Origin: a virus
DNA: 64,000 nt
Direction: 5' to 3' (one strand)
IMG/VR virus record: IMGVR_UViG_3300028394_000044
Location: 98,300 to 162,299 of that record
Positions 21,173 to 28,836 of the stretch are shown here, in pieces. The position numbers and the translations under genes were made by a program. The notes below the pieces were generated by a model. That model worked only from the letters and a program-made list of their open reading frames with translations. It was not told where the DNA came from and ran no database searches. How positions within the stretch are numbered: the first letter of the stretch is position 1; every line of letters begins with the position of its first letter.

Positions 21173-21661
21173 ATGAAAAAATTCGATATAAACGAAGTCA
21201 AAGAATTCCTTGCAAAACAAGGACCAAACACCAAAGTATATCTTGGTGCTGACTCTGAAAGAATCAGAGTGAATGAAGTTTGGTATGCTGACTACGCTTT
21301 AGCTGTTGTAGTTCATATTGATGGATGTCATGGCTGTAAGATTTTTGGTTTTGTTGACCGTGAATTAGATTACGACCATAAGAAAAGTAAACCTGCTATG
21401 CGTCTAATGACAGAAGTGTATAAGGTTTCGGAATTGTTTCAATCATTACAAGATGTGTTGGAAGATTATCATGTTGAAGTCCATTTGGATTTAAATAAAT
21501 CAGATGAGTTCGGTAGTTCTTGTGTTGTTCAGCAAGCGATTGGTTATATCAAAGGTACATGTAACATGACACCAATGGTTAAACCTGATGCGCCTGCGGC
21601 TTCATTCTGTGCAGATCGTTTAAAACGGATTTTAGCAGAACAAGAATTAGCGACTACATAA
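21173..21661 (+). CDS. RNase H-like fold protein (DUF458/YkuK family)
   Basis: 162 residues. VYLGADSERI (first acidic strand), YALAVVVHI, an HLDLN segment and SSCVVQQAIGYIKG...PDAPAASFCADRL give the DUF458 pattern, an RNase H-like fold with probable nuclease activity. Located inside the tRNA array, so an RNA substrate is plausible. Confidence 0.7.
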   Translation: MKKFDINEVKEFLAKQGPNTKVYLGADSERIRVNEVWYADYALAVVVHIDGCHGCKIFGFVDRELDYDHKKSKPAMRLMTEVYKVSELFQSLQDVLEDYHVEVHLDLNKSDEFGSSCVVQQAIGYIKGTCNMTPMVKPDAPAASFCADRLKRILAEQELATT

Positions 21662-21667
21662 TATTAT

Positions 21668-21741
21668 GCGGGATTAGTTTAGTGGTAAAACGTCATCCTT
21701 CCAAGTTGAAGTTGCGAGTTCGATTCTCGCATCCCGCTCCA
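21668..21741 (+). tRNA. tRNA-Gly (TCC)
   Basis: Loop CTTCCAA, acceptor GCGGGAT/ATCCCGC, U73, encoded CCA. Confidence 0.94.
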
Positions 21742-21821
21742 TATACAAACACATTTTGATGCCTATAAGATTGTAGATTTGATCGCCTACGATACGGTGC
21801 GTGATGAGTGTGTTTCTATAT
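21741..21821 (+). ncRNA. Hairpin-closed spacer between the two tRNA-Gly genes
   Basis: Ends pair as ATATACAAACACA/TGTGTTTCTATAT with one C-C mismatch; an inner ATTGTAG/CTACGAT hairpin is visible. Same design as the spacer at 18848-18960. Confidence 0.4.
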
Positions 21822-21895
21822 GCGGGTATGATGTAAAGGTAGCCTGTGACCTTGCCAAGGTTAGTGTGAGAGTTCGATTCTCTCTACCCGCTCCA
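21822..21895 (+). tRNA. tRNA-Gly (GCC)
   Basis: Loop TTGCCAA, acceptor GCGGGTA/TACCCGC, U73, encoded CCA. Confidence 0.94.
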
Positions 21896-21916
21896 ATCAA
21901 TTAAAGGTGGTTCATT

Positions 21917-22525
21917 ATGGTTATTGTTCCTGTTTTTGCAACAAATATTTTTATGACAGAGTTAAAACCTGAAGACTATGAATTGGTCCAGGAAGAATTG
22001 CAAAGAGTGTATGATGATAATACACAAAATAAATTATTTAATGATCCGTGGAATAACGGACGTATGAGATTAAGTCACAATGCATTTGAAGGTGATATTA
22101 TAAAAAAATATGACCTCAAAAATTTCAAACGAGTTCTGACTGATGCTGTTGCTTTCTTAAATGAAGATGGTAAAGTTAGAGCGTTTAATGTTGTGAATTC
22201 TTGGATGACAAGCCTGAAAAAAGGCATGTATGCTCATAATCATCAACATATTGCCCCGTATGGTTCGCATATTTCTGGTGTCTATTACTTTAAAACGGCA
22301 GAAGACGATTCACCAATTGTTTTTGAGAATCCAAATTTGTCTAATGTTTGTTTTAGTCCAGCATTAGGTTCTGAAGAAACACTATCATGTAAACCTATTC
22401 AAGGACACTTGCTGATGTTCCCATCTTGGTTGAGACACTATATTGAAACTCAACTTGATGACCGAGAAAGAGTTAGTGTTTCTTTTACTTTAGGTCTAGA
22501 AAATCCATATCTCGATAAATGGTAA
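21917..22525 (+). CDS. 2-oxoglutarate/Fe(II)-dependent oxygenase-like protein
   Basis: 202 residues. An AHNHQHIAPYGSHISGVYYF segment (metal histidines and the SGVYY strand) and a distal FPSWLRHYIETQ...RVSVSF (third histidine and 2OG-binding Arg) match the putative 2OG-Fe(II) oxygenase family common in T4-like cyanophages. Substrate unknown. Lies in the tRNA array. Confidence 0.8.
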   Translation: MVIVPVFATNIFMTELKPEDYELVQEELQRVYDDNTQNKLFNDPWNNGRMRLSHNAFEGDIIKKYDLKNFKRVLTDAVAFLNEDGKVRAFNVVNSWMTSLKKGMYAHNHQHIAPYGSHISGVYYFKTAEDDSPIVFENPNLSNVCFSPALGSEETLSCKPIQGHLLMFPSWLRHYIETQLDDRERVSVSFTLGLENPYLDKW

Positions 22526-22529
22526 TTAT

Positions 22530-22604
22530 GGAGTTGTTAGTTTAGTGGTAAAACCGCGGGTTGTGATTCCGCTATCACGGGTTCGATTCCCGTACTTCTC
22601 CCCA
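22530..22604 (+). tRNA. tRNA-His (GTG)
   Basis: Loop TTGTGAT; G-1 opposite C73 as required for His. The acceptor has two U-U mismatches (positions 4-69, 5-68). Encoded CCA. Confidence 0.9.
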
Positions 22605-22607
22605 AGC

Positions 22608-22682
22608 GCCTTGTTAACTCAGCGGTAGAGTGTCTCCCTTACAAGGAGAAGGTCGGCGGTTCGATCCCGTCACAAGGTACCA
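22608..22682 (+). tRNA. tRNA-Val (TAC)
   Basis: Loop CTTACAA, acceptor GCCTTGT/ACAAGGT with G1-U72, encoded CCA. Confidence 0.94.
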
Positions 22683-22685
22683 ATT

Positions 22686-22760
22686 TGCTCCCATAGTACA
22701 GTGATAGTACACGCCCTTGGTACGGGTGAGACCTGAGTTTGATTCTCGGTGAGAGCACCA
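22686..22760 (+). tRNA. tRNA-Thr (GGT)
   Basis: Loop TTGGTAC, acceptor GCTCCCA/TGAGAGC with one mismatch, T-loop TTTGATT, encoded CCA. Confidence 0.92.
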
Positions 22761-22765
22761 ATTTA

Positions 22766-22841
22766 GCAACTTTAGCTGATGTGGTCATAGCGGTGGTCTG
22801 AAGAACCATTGAAGTAGGTTCGATTCCTACAGGTTGCACCA
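22766..22841 (+). tRNA. tRNA-Phe (GAA)
   Basis: Loop CTGAAGA, acceptor GCAACTT/AGGTTGC, encoded CCA. Confidence 0.94.
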
Positions 22842-22848
22842 AAATTCT

Positions 22849-22924
22849 GCGGATATAGCGCAAAGGTAGAGGCAAGGGACTTAAAATCCCTCAAGTCTGG
22901 GTTCGAATCCCAGTATCCGCACCA
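22849..22924 (+). tRNA. tRNA-Leu (TAA), short variable region
   Basis: Loop CTTAAAA, acceptor GCGGATA/TATCCGC, encoded CCA. Variable region about 5 nt. Confidence 0.92.
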
Positions 22925-22927
22925 TAT

Positions 22928-23004
22928 GCCCTTGTAGCCCAATTGGTAGAGGCAATGGATTCAAAATCCATTCAGTGTCGGTTCGAATCTGACCAAGGGT
23001 ACCA
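22928..23004 (+). tRNA. tRNA-Leu (CAA), short variable region
   Basis: Loop TTCAAAA, acceptor GCCCTTG/CAAGGGT with G1-U72, encoded CCA. Variable region about 5 nt, as in the other two leucine tRNAs here. Confidence 0.92.
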
Positions 23005-23010
23005 CACAAT

Positions 23011-23085
23011 GTCTCTATAGTTCAACGGACAGAATAGGGACCTCCTAAGTCCCGGATACAGGTTCGATTCCTGTTGGAGACACCA
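23011..23085 (+). tRNA. tRNA-Arg (CCT)
   Basis: Loop CTCCTAA on a perfect GGGAC/GTCCC stem, acceptor GTCTCTA/TGGAGAC, encoded CCA. Confidence 0.95.
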
Positions 23086-23108
23086 AATGGTAAACATGTA
23101 AATAATAT

Positions 23109-23127
23109 ATTAACTCTACAAATTTTT
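23109..23127 (-). repeat. Inverted partial copy of the tRNA leader block
   Basis: TTAACTCTACAAATTTTTT is the complement of the AAAAATTTGTAGAGT part of the leader blocks at 17286 and 18747. It lies just before the last tRNA, so copies bracket the array in opposite orientation. Confidence 0.5.
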
Positions 23128-23130
23128 TAT

Positions 23131-23205
23131 CTGGCGTTCGTTCAATGGATAGGACAAGATTCTTCTAAAGTCTTTATAGAGGTTCGATTCCTCTACGCCG
23201 GACCA
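23131..23205 (+). tRNA. tRNA-Arg (TCT)
   Basis: Loop CTTCTAA, acceptor CTGGCGT/ACGCCGG, encoded CCA. Its 3' end overlaps, on the opposite strand, the last codons of the racemase gene. Last tRNA of the array. Confidence 0.93.
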
Positions 23206-23894
23206 CCAATATAATATTTTTTTAAAACGGCATCAACTAAACTATCGATACTGTTTACGATTTGCACGCCATTACATTCGACTTCTCTAATCGCTAATGG
23301 TATCTCTGTGCAACCTAATACAATAGATTTTGCACCACGCTCTATTAAACTTTGTATTACAATCATCAATATTGAATGTGCTTGATCTATATTTCCACCC
23401 TTGATTAAATCTATTGCATGTTGAACTAGTGTGTCCATTTCTACTATAGAAGGCACAATACAATCCCATCCAAATTTATTCAACATGTATTGATACAACC
23501 CGAATTCGATTGTGCTTTGGGTTCCTATAATTCCTATGGTTGTATTACTGATGCCTATGGAATTTAATGTATCTGCAACACTATCTACAATGTGTATAAT
23601 GGGAACCTCTAATTTAATTAGTTCCTGATACCAAAAATGTGCGGTGTTACATGGTATGACTATTAAATCACAACCTGTAAATTTCAATGCTTGTACACCT
23701 TCTATCAAGTAGGGTAATGGCTCATCATTGCCTTTTCGCATACTTGTGCTACGGTCTGGAATTCTTGGTTCATTCCAAAGAACAAATGGAATATGATCTT
23801 GATCTTTATTAGCAGGAGTTTTTTTAATTAATCTAGTTATAAACTCTGCACTTGCTGCTGGACCCATTCCACCCAAAACTCCCAACTTTTTCAT
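23193..23894 (-). CDS. Aspartate/glutamate racemase family protein
   Basis: 233 residues. N-terminal KLGVLGGMGPAASAEF and the two catalytic-cysteine motifs PCNTAHFWY and LGCTEIPLAI are the hallmarks of cofactor-independent aspartate racemases, which interconvert L- and D-aspartate (or Glu). Start at 23894 chosen at MKKLGVLGGMG; a longer frame adds a non-conserved extension. Last gene of a four-gene minus-strand operon with an acidic amino-acid transporter. Stop lies inside the complement of tRNA-Arg. Confidence 0.9.
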   Translation of the reverse strand: MKKLGVLGGMGPAASAEFITRLIKKTPANKDQDHIPFVLWNEPRIPDRSTSMRKGNDEPLPYLIEGVQALKFTGCDLIVIPCNTAHFWYQELIKLEVPIIHIVDSVADTLNSIGISNTTIGIIGTQSTIEFGLYQYMLNKFGWDCIVPSIVEMDTLVQHAIDLIKGGNIDQAHSILMIVIQSLIERGAKSIVLGCTEIPLAIREVECNGVQIVNSIDSLVDAVLKKYYIGGPA

Positions 23895-23955
23895 AACAGT
23901 ACAACCAGTAAAATAATTATTATGATGACACAGAATATAACAGAAGGAAGTCTCA

Positions 23956-24564
23956 TCATTTTTTAAATAATAAACTACTAGCAACATGCATCACAGCTTG
24001 CTCATTAGCAACCTCATCTGGGTCAGGTTTTGATTTCCATCCAACTGAAATTTGTCCAATAAATGTACCGGGTTCCGCAGGTACACTTATACGACACATA
24101 TATTTTACGCCTCTTTCAACATAAACGAATCCCATAAAACTTTGAGGTGTTAGGTAATCTTGACATGGTACTTTTCCTGACATCATTGAAATCACATCAT
24201 TATTATTGTCGTAATTTTTAGTCAGTAGACCAACATCTGTGCCATAGTAATCTTTTTCAATTCCACCGCTGCGAGTAGTAAAATAAACTAGCTTGCGCGT
24301 GTTTAATATTGTATTGACTTGAAATACTGCAATCAATTCCGCTTGGCTATATTTCAATATAAAATTTGAGGCTTTTTCATACTCTCCGTTCATATGCGGT
24401 AATGCTTTTTCGGCACGATAACTTGCCATAAATGCATCTTTTTCGGAATATAAAAACCAACCACCGAATCCAAATACACATAAAATTATAACCGCAAATA
24501 GGCGAAATGGACTCTCGCCTATCCAAGTCAATAAACTAAGAAGTATTTCCTTAGCTTTGTCCAC
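23956..24564 (-). CDS. Membrane-anchored protein of the amino-acid operon
   Basis: 202 residues. One transmembrane segment (LFAVIILCVFGFGGWFLY, about residues 22-39) then a ~160-residue soluble domain with two cysteines (VPCQDYL, KYMCRISVP) that may form a disulfide, and a GTFIGQISVGW strand. Topology suggests a periplasmic or cytoplasmic sensor-like domain, GAF/Cache-like at best guess. Overlaps the transporter gene by 14 nt, so probably functions with it. Confidence 0.65.
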   Translation of the reverse strand: MDKAKEILLSLLTWIGESPFRLFAVIILCVFGFGGWFLYSEKDAFMASYRAEKALPHMNGEYEKASNFILKYSQAELIAVFQVNTILNTRKLVYFTTRSGGIEKDYYGTDVGLLTKNYDNNNDVISMMSGKVPCQDYLTPQSFMGFVYVERGVKYMCRISVPAEPGTFIGQISVGWKSKPDPDEVANEQAVMHVASSLLFKK

Positions 24565-25825
24565 CGATAGCTACCTCTTTATCACAGACAAATGCTGTTA
24601 CTGCAATATTACCGTGTACATGACTTGCTGTGCGAATCATATCCATTAATGGATCAACTGCAATTAGCAAAACTAATACAGCTTCACTTGGTAGTTTTAA
24701 CAAGTCACAAACAACTGCCACGGTTGCAACAGTAAGGATACCTGTTGTACCTGCACTTGCCAAACCAGCCAATATACTACCAAACAGTACTACTAACAAT
24801 CCCACAGCACCTAATGGTGAATCATAAATGTTAGCAATAAACACTGTAGCAATCGCATAATAAACAATACTGCCAATTCTGTTGACTGTAAAACTCAGCG
24901 GAACAGTTAGTTCAACACCACCTTTGTCAAAATGCAATCTGTGTAATGCTTCCTGTGCGTATGGAATACAAGCTAATGAACTGCGTGAACTAATAGCAAC
25001 AATCAATGTTTCTTTAGTTTCTTTAATAACAGTCATCAAACTCAACCCACTACGCATCCATATTACCACAGTACCTGCAATAACCACTAATACTCCACCA
25101 ACAAACTGTTGAAATACAAAATCAAACATGGTCATAAAGATGCCCACCCCAACTTTGCCAACTTGACTGCTAATCATTGCTAACAATGCGAATGGTAAGA
25201 AGTAGTTTAGGAATTTAAAGATACTGATACTTGCCTGTTGAACACTCTTTAATACTTCAACCAACATACGTTGACCTTCTGTTTGTAAATGCCCTAATGC
25301 AACACCAAAAATTAAACAGAAGATAACAATCTTCAAACTCTCACCATTGTTTAGTGTGTTGAAAATGTTTTCTGGAATAAATTTCTCTGCCATCTTACCT
25401 GCACTGATTGGAGGTGATGTTGGCATTGGCTCATGTAACGTGATGTTTAAATCAGTTCCTGTGTCCTTGTTGTTCACTAGTACACCAAATTCTGTTTTCT
25501 TTTGCGGAGTCATTTCTGTGCCTGTAACCAACACAGTTCCTACACCAATGACCGCGGCTAAGAACATACTTCCTATAAATCCAATAATAATTTTACGTAT
25601 CAGTGTTTCACTACCTTCTTTTTGTAATAGTCCTATAATACCAACTAGAATAGTTGCCAACAAGAATGGTAGCACAACTACTTTTAATAAACTGATGTAG
25701 ATACTACCAATGCTGTCAAGGTTCATACTAAACTCAGGGGTATAAACTCCACCAAGAATACCCAGTACAATTGAACCAAGAATAGTCCACGGACTAGTTA
25801 AGAAGGTTTTCAAGTGGGAGATCAT
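24551..25825 (-). CDS. Dicarboxylate/amino-acid:cation symporter (DAACS, glutamate/aspartate type)
   Basis: 424 residues with about eight hydrophobic segments. The HP1 serine-rich loop reads ISSRSSLACIP; HP2/TM7 region SILAGLASAGTTGI; TM8 has DPLMDMIRTASHVHGN, matching the D...D-x-x-R-T...V-x-G-(D/N) signature of the GltPh/GltP family. The retained Arg and second Asp are the residues that, in this family, bind the substrate side-chain carboxylate and amino group, arguing for acidic amino acids. Two family positions differ (Asn to His, final Asp to Asn). Overlaps both neighbours, so strictly co-translated. Confidence 0.92.
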   Translation of the reverse strand: MISHLKTFLTSPWTILGSIVLGILGGVYTPEFSMNLDSIGSIYISLLKVVVLPFLLATILVGIIGLLQKEGSETLIRKIIIGFIGSMFLAAVIGVGTVLVTGTEMTPQKKTEFGVLVNNKDTGTDLNITLHEPMPTSPPISAGKMAEKFIPENIFNTLNNGESLKIVIFCLIFGVALGHLQTEGQRMLVEVLKSVQQASISIFKFLNYFLPFALLAMISSQVGKVGVGIFMTMFDFVFQQFVGGVLVVIAGTVVIWMRSGLSLMTVIKETKETLIVAISSRSSLACIPYAQEALHRLHFDKGGVELTVPLSFTVNRIGSIVYYAIATVFIANIYDSPLGAVGLLVVLFGSILAGLASAGTTGILTVATVAVVCDLLKLPSEAVLVLLIAVDPLMDMIRTASHVHGNIAVTAFVCDKEVAIGGQS

Positions 25826-26649
25826 TTTTTATCCTTTTTCTCTGCTTTATATCTGTCCATCAACTTTTTAGTGTCAATGTTGTTATATTCATTTCTAATA
25901 ACATAATTAACCATACTTAGCAATTGAATTGCTTTTGGATTAACTGCCACTGCAATATAGTCCACACTGTCAGAAATTGTAATTGTCTTGGTGCTGATTG
26001 CAGCATCTGGCTTTTCAAAACTAATTTTCTTAATTTCAAACTCGTCACGGTAAGCAGCAGCAATATCTCCACGTGTGACTCTATCAATGATTACATCCCA
26101 CTTTTCTTCAGGAAGAAATGTTGCATTAGGAAAATTAATTCGTGCAAATGTATCATAGCTGGAGTTTTTGATGAAACTTATTTTTCCATTGAAATCACGA
26201 ATCACTTGATATGTTTCTTTACCCTGACTGTTTTGACTGAGCCATAACCTGTTGATAATTAAACTCTGTCTTAGTTTGATATACGGCTCACTAAATCTAA
26301 CAACTTGTAAACGCGGACCAGTTACGGATAATTTACTAACCGCAATGTCTGCTCTACCGTCTCTAACTTGTTCCACAACCTCAGCAAAACTTTCTGCATC
26401 TCGTCTAAACTGAACAGGAACTCCAAGTAATACACCAATTCGTTGTGCAATTTCAACGTCAAGACCATGAATGTTATCTCCTTCTCCTGAAAAGAAAGGA
26501 GGAACATCTTTTTTGGTCATTGCCACAATAAGAACATTGGCTTTCTTAATTGCAGCGATATCTGGTGGCAAAGGAATAGTTGATGTGGGTAATTGTGCAT
26601 ACGTAGCCGCAATAAACAACAAAGCCAACAAAGCAAATAATTTTTTCAT
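25822..26649 (-). CDS. Periplasmic amino-acid-binding protein (solute-binding family 3)
   Basis: 275 residues. Signal peptide (MKKLFALLALLFIAATYA). Then NVLIVAMTKKDVPPF, GLDVEIAQRIGVLLGVPVQF, VVEQVRDGRADIAVSKLSVTGPRLQVVRFSEPYI and a C-terminal DYIAVAVNP, the SBP_bac_3 pattern for polar amino acids. The protein normally feeds an ABC transporter; none is visible, and its partner here is a symporter gene overlapping by 4 nt. First gene of the operon. Confidence 0.9.
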   Translation of the reverse strand: MKKLFALLALLFIAATYAQLPTSTIPLPPDIAAIKKANVLIVAMTKKDVPPFFSGEGDNIHGLDVEIAQRIGVLLGVPVQFRRDAESFAEVVEQVRDGRADIAVSKLSVTGPRLQVVRFSEPYIKLRQSLIINRLWLSQNSQGKETYQVIRDFNGKISFIKNSSYDTFARINFPNATFLPEEKWDVIIDRVTRGDIAAAYRDEFEIKKISFEKPDAAISTKTITISDSVDYIAVAVNPKAIQLLSMVNYVIRNEYNNIDTKKLMDRYKAEKKDKK

Positions 26650-26700
26650 TGAAAATTTCCATTAAACTTGATAAAATTGATAAAATTATCATATTTTTAG

Positions 26701-26708
26701 TATTTATA
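26701..26708 (-). promoter_or_regulatory. T4-type late promoter box of the amino-acid operon
   Basis: TATAAATA on the minus strand, 52 nt upstream of the binding-protein start. Places the operon under gp55/gp33-type late control. Confidence 0.65.
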
Positions 26709-26751
26709 TTCCAAATACTTGACCAAAAATGTTGAGAACTTTTTTCTTATA

Positions 26752-26779
26752 TTGACATTCTTGCAAATTTCTGTATAAT
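26752..26779 (+). promoter_or_regulatory. Sigma70 promoter
   Basis: TTGACA (26752-26757), 16-nt spacer, TATAAT (26774-26779), divergent from the late promoter at 26701. Confidence 0.85.
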
Positions 26780-26811
26780 AGGTCTTGTTGATTGATTGAA
26801 AAGGATTTAAA

Positions 26812-27222
26812 ATGGCTTATATGAACCAAGAACGCAAAGCTAAAATTAAAGCGATGCTGGACAAAAACCTCAAAGGCACCGGCGTTAAATTTTCGTTGCG
26901 TTGCACCTCTCTTTCTATTACTTGTACAATTAAATCAGCACCAATTGATTTGATTGCTAATAGTAATGAAACTTGCTCCAAAGATTTCTATCAAGTAGCC
27001 CGTGGGTTTAAACCAAATACGACTGCATATGAACAAGTAAATCAGTATCATTATAAAAATCATTTTTCTGGTGAAGCACTAGATATTATGAATCGAATCG
27101 TAAAATCAATGTATGCCGCTGATTATTATGATAATTCGGATGCAATGACTGATTATTTTGATACTGCATACTATGTAAATATTCAAATTGGTCAATGGGA
27201 TAAACCTTTTATTGTAAAATGA
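26812..27222 (+). CDS. Conserved phage/plasmid hypothetical protein
   Basis: 136 residues. AKIKAMLDKNLKGTGVKFSLRC, YEQVNQYHYKNHFSG and a C-terminal TDYFDTAYYVNIQIGQWDKPF are marks of a family widespread on mobile elements, function unknown. AAAAGGA upstream. Confidence 0.75.
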   Translation: MAYMNQERKAKIKAMLDKNLKGTGVKFSLRCTSLSITCTIKSAPIDLIANSNETCSKDFYQVARGFKPNTTAYEQVNQYHYKNHFSGEALDIMNRIVKSMYAADYYDNSDAMTDYFDTAYYVNIQIGQWDKPFIVK

Positions 27223-27341
27223 AAAGATGCATAGTTATTGCCGATAACCAAATTGTCGGCATCTTTATCGTTTTTGCTTGTGCCGAAATTTATGCCAGAG
27301 GCTTAAAAAACACTTGCATTGAAATTGTAGATATGTTATAA
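27219..27341 (+). CDS. Small hypothetical protein
   Basis: 40 residues (MKRCIVIADNQIVGIF...). Start overlaps the previous stop (ATGA), and the stop lies inside the -10 box of the next promoter. Confidence 0.5.
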   Translation: MKRCIVIADNQIVGIFIVFACAEIYARGLKNTCIEIVDML

Positions 27342-27342
27342 T
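27314..27342 (+). promoter_or_regulatory. Sigma70 promoter, leaderless configuration
   Basis: TTGCAT (27314-27319), 17-nt spacer, TATAAT (27337-27342), extended TGT. ATGATG starts 6 nt downstream. Confidence 0.7.
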
Positions 27343-27348
27343 GGACTT

Positions 27349-27483
27349 ATGATGAAAAATATTGAAACACTCCAAGATTTGTATGAAGATTCGCCAGCCT
27401 CTCCCGAGTTGACCGATGGTGAATTGTTAGCTATGGCTAAATATTATGGGTATGAGGATGAACCAGAATGTGAGTTTGGATAA
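27349..27483 (+). CDS. Small acidic protein, probable leaderless gene
   Basis: 44 residues (MMKNIETLQDLYED...), acidic. No ribosome-binding site. Stop and next start share a base (TAATG). Confidence 0.5.
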   Translation: MMKNIETLQDLYEDSPASPELTDGELLAMAKYYGYEDEPECEFG

Positions 27484-27773
27484 TGCGCGGAATTTATATA
27501 CTAATGACTAGTGACGGTTTTCGTGTTGCTGGTATGGACAACTATGAAGATTTGTATGACGGTTATGCATGTGATATGAAACGTTACATCAATACTGAGG
27601 TATTAACAAAAACTTTTAATGATTGTGTGCCTTTATTAGAACTTGATGCCCGTGAAGTAGCAAACAATATGGCAAAAGCCTACCGCGAATTACCTGATGG
27701 CATTCGCACCGTAGTAACCTACCGTAATTATTCTTTTGAGGATTTAAAAAATGGCTCGGCTTCCAAAAATTGA
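27483..27773 (+). CDS. Hypothetical protein
   Basis: 96 residues (MRGIYILMTSDGFRVAGMD...), alpha/beta, C-terminal helix AREVANNMAKAYREL. Overlaps the next gene by 23 nt. Confidence 0.6.
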   Translation: MRGIYILMTSDGFRVAGMDNYEDLYDGYACDMKRYINTEVLTKTFNDCVPLLELDAREVANNMAKAYRELPDGIRTVVTYRNYSFEDLKNGSASKN

Positions 27774-28797
27774 AGAACCAAAATTTGTTGGTGAAATGTC
27801 CAATATTAATTTTATGAATGCATTAAATTGGTATCATCAAAATTTTGAGAACAAAGATGCCCAAAATTTTATTTTAGAATATGCCAAGAAAAATAAAATT
27901 TCTGGTCGCATTAATACTTCCGGCAGTTATTTAACTCTCGGTTGGATTTGTCGTCTTTTGACTAATGGAAATAACATTGGTGAAAAAGGCAATTTATTTA
28001 TTACTAACCAATTAAAACAAGTATTGGTGGCTGAAGTACAGGCACCAACTGTTGTTACTGAAACAGTACCGACAATTTCAATCCAAGAACGTTTGCGTGA
28101 AAAGATTGGTGAAATTGCCGGAGAGTTAGAAGGCGCCATAGATGAGTATATTGAAAGTGATTTTAAGATTGAAAAATCGCCAATGGCTTTGATGCAAGAA
28201 AAAGCCAAAGGTATGCACGCCGCCAAATTAATTGAAATTTTCAGAAAACGCCGTATAGAATTTGATGAAGTCCTGAATACGGATGACAAACAAATAAAAG
28301 AAGGCTATAGTAATTTCACAAGACCTCAATTAAAAAAATTGATTGCTTATTGTGATAGTATTATTCTAGATGCAATGAAAATTGCAGGCGAAGCAAAGAT
28401 TAATCGTAAGCCACGTAAAGTTAAGAAAAAAACACCCGAACAATTGGTGTCTAAAATGCTTTACTTGGATAAATTTGATGAGTTGAAATTGCAGTCGATT
28501 CCAGCTAAACAAATAATTGGTGCTACGCAACTTTGGGTGTACAATACCAAATACAAAAAACTTGGTGTTTATATTGCTGAGGATGCCGGTGGATTTACCG
28601 TAAAAGGTTCATGTTTGCTTAATTACAGTGAATCAAAATCCGTACAAAAAGCAATACGTAAACCTGCGGAGATTTTACCTGAAGCCATGAAAGCTGGCAA
28701 GATTGTTCTCCGTAATTTACTTGGTAAACTTACCACCAAAGAATCTTTGTTGGGTGGTCGTATCAATCGAGATACAATCCTTCTCCGTGTGTTATAA
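27751..28797 (+). CDS. Phage hypothetical protein, possibly nucleic-acid binding
   Basis: 348 residues. Mixed fold with a very basic patch (KINRKPRKVKKKTPEQ, ~residues 212-227) before a C-terminal beta-rich domain (QLWVYNTKYKKLGVYIAED). The layout recalls uncharacterised proteins next to the RNase H gene of T4-like phages. Position before rnh suggests a DNA-metabolism role; inference. Confidence 0.6.
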   Translation: MARLPKIEEPKFVGEMSNINFMNALNWYHQNFENKDAQNFILEYAKKNKISGRINTSGSYLTLGWICRLLTNGNNIGEKGNLFITNQLKQVLVAEVQAPTVVTETVPTISIQERLREKIGEIAGELEGAIDEYIESDFKIEKSPMALMQEKAKGMHAAKLIEIFRKRRIEFDEVLNTDDKQIKEGYSNFTRPQLKKLIAYCDSIILDAMKIAGEAKINRKPRKVKKKTPEQLVSKMLYLDKFDELKLQSIPAKQIIGATQLWVYNTKYKKLGVYIAEDAGGFTVKGSCLLNYSESKSVQKAIRKPAEILPEAMKAGKIVLRNLLGKLTTKESLLGGRINRDTILLRVL

Positions 28798-28824
28798 TTG
28801 CCTACATTTTATACCTACCTGTGT

Positions 28825-28830
28825 TATACT
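28825..28830 (+). promoter_or_regulatory. Extended -10 promoter of the RNase H gene
   Basis: TGTTATACT with the -10 hexamer at 28825-28830, 6 nt before the ATG at 28837. The -35 is weak (TTGCCT at 28798 is too far). Confidence 0.5.
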
Positions 28831-28836
28831 TAACTT

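Noticed and set aside
24630-25700. Plus-strand frames antisense to the symporter
   Set aside because: Hydrophobic gene complements give long open frames; the minus-strand symporter is strongly supported.
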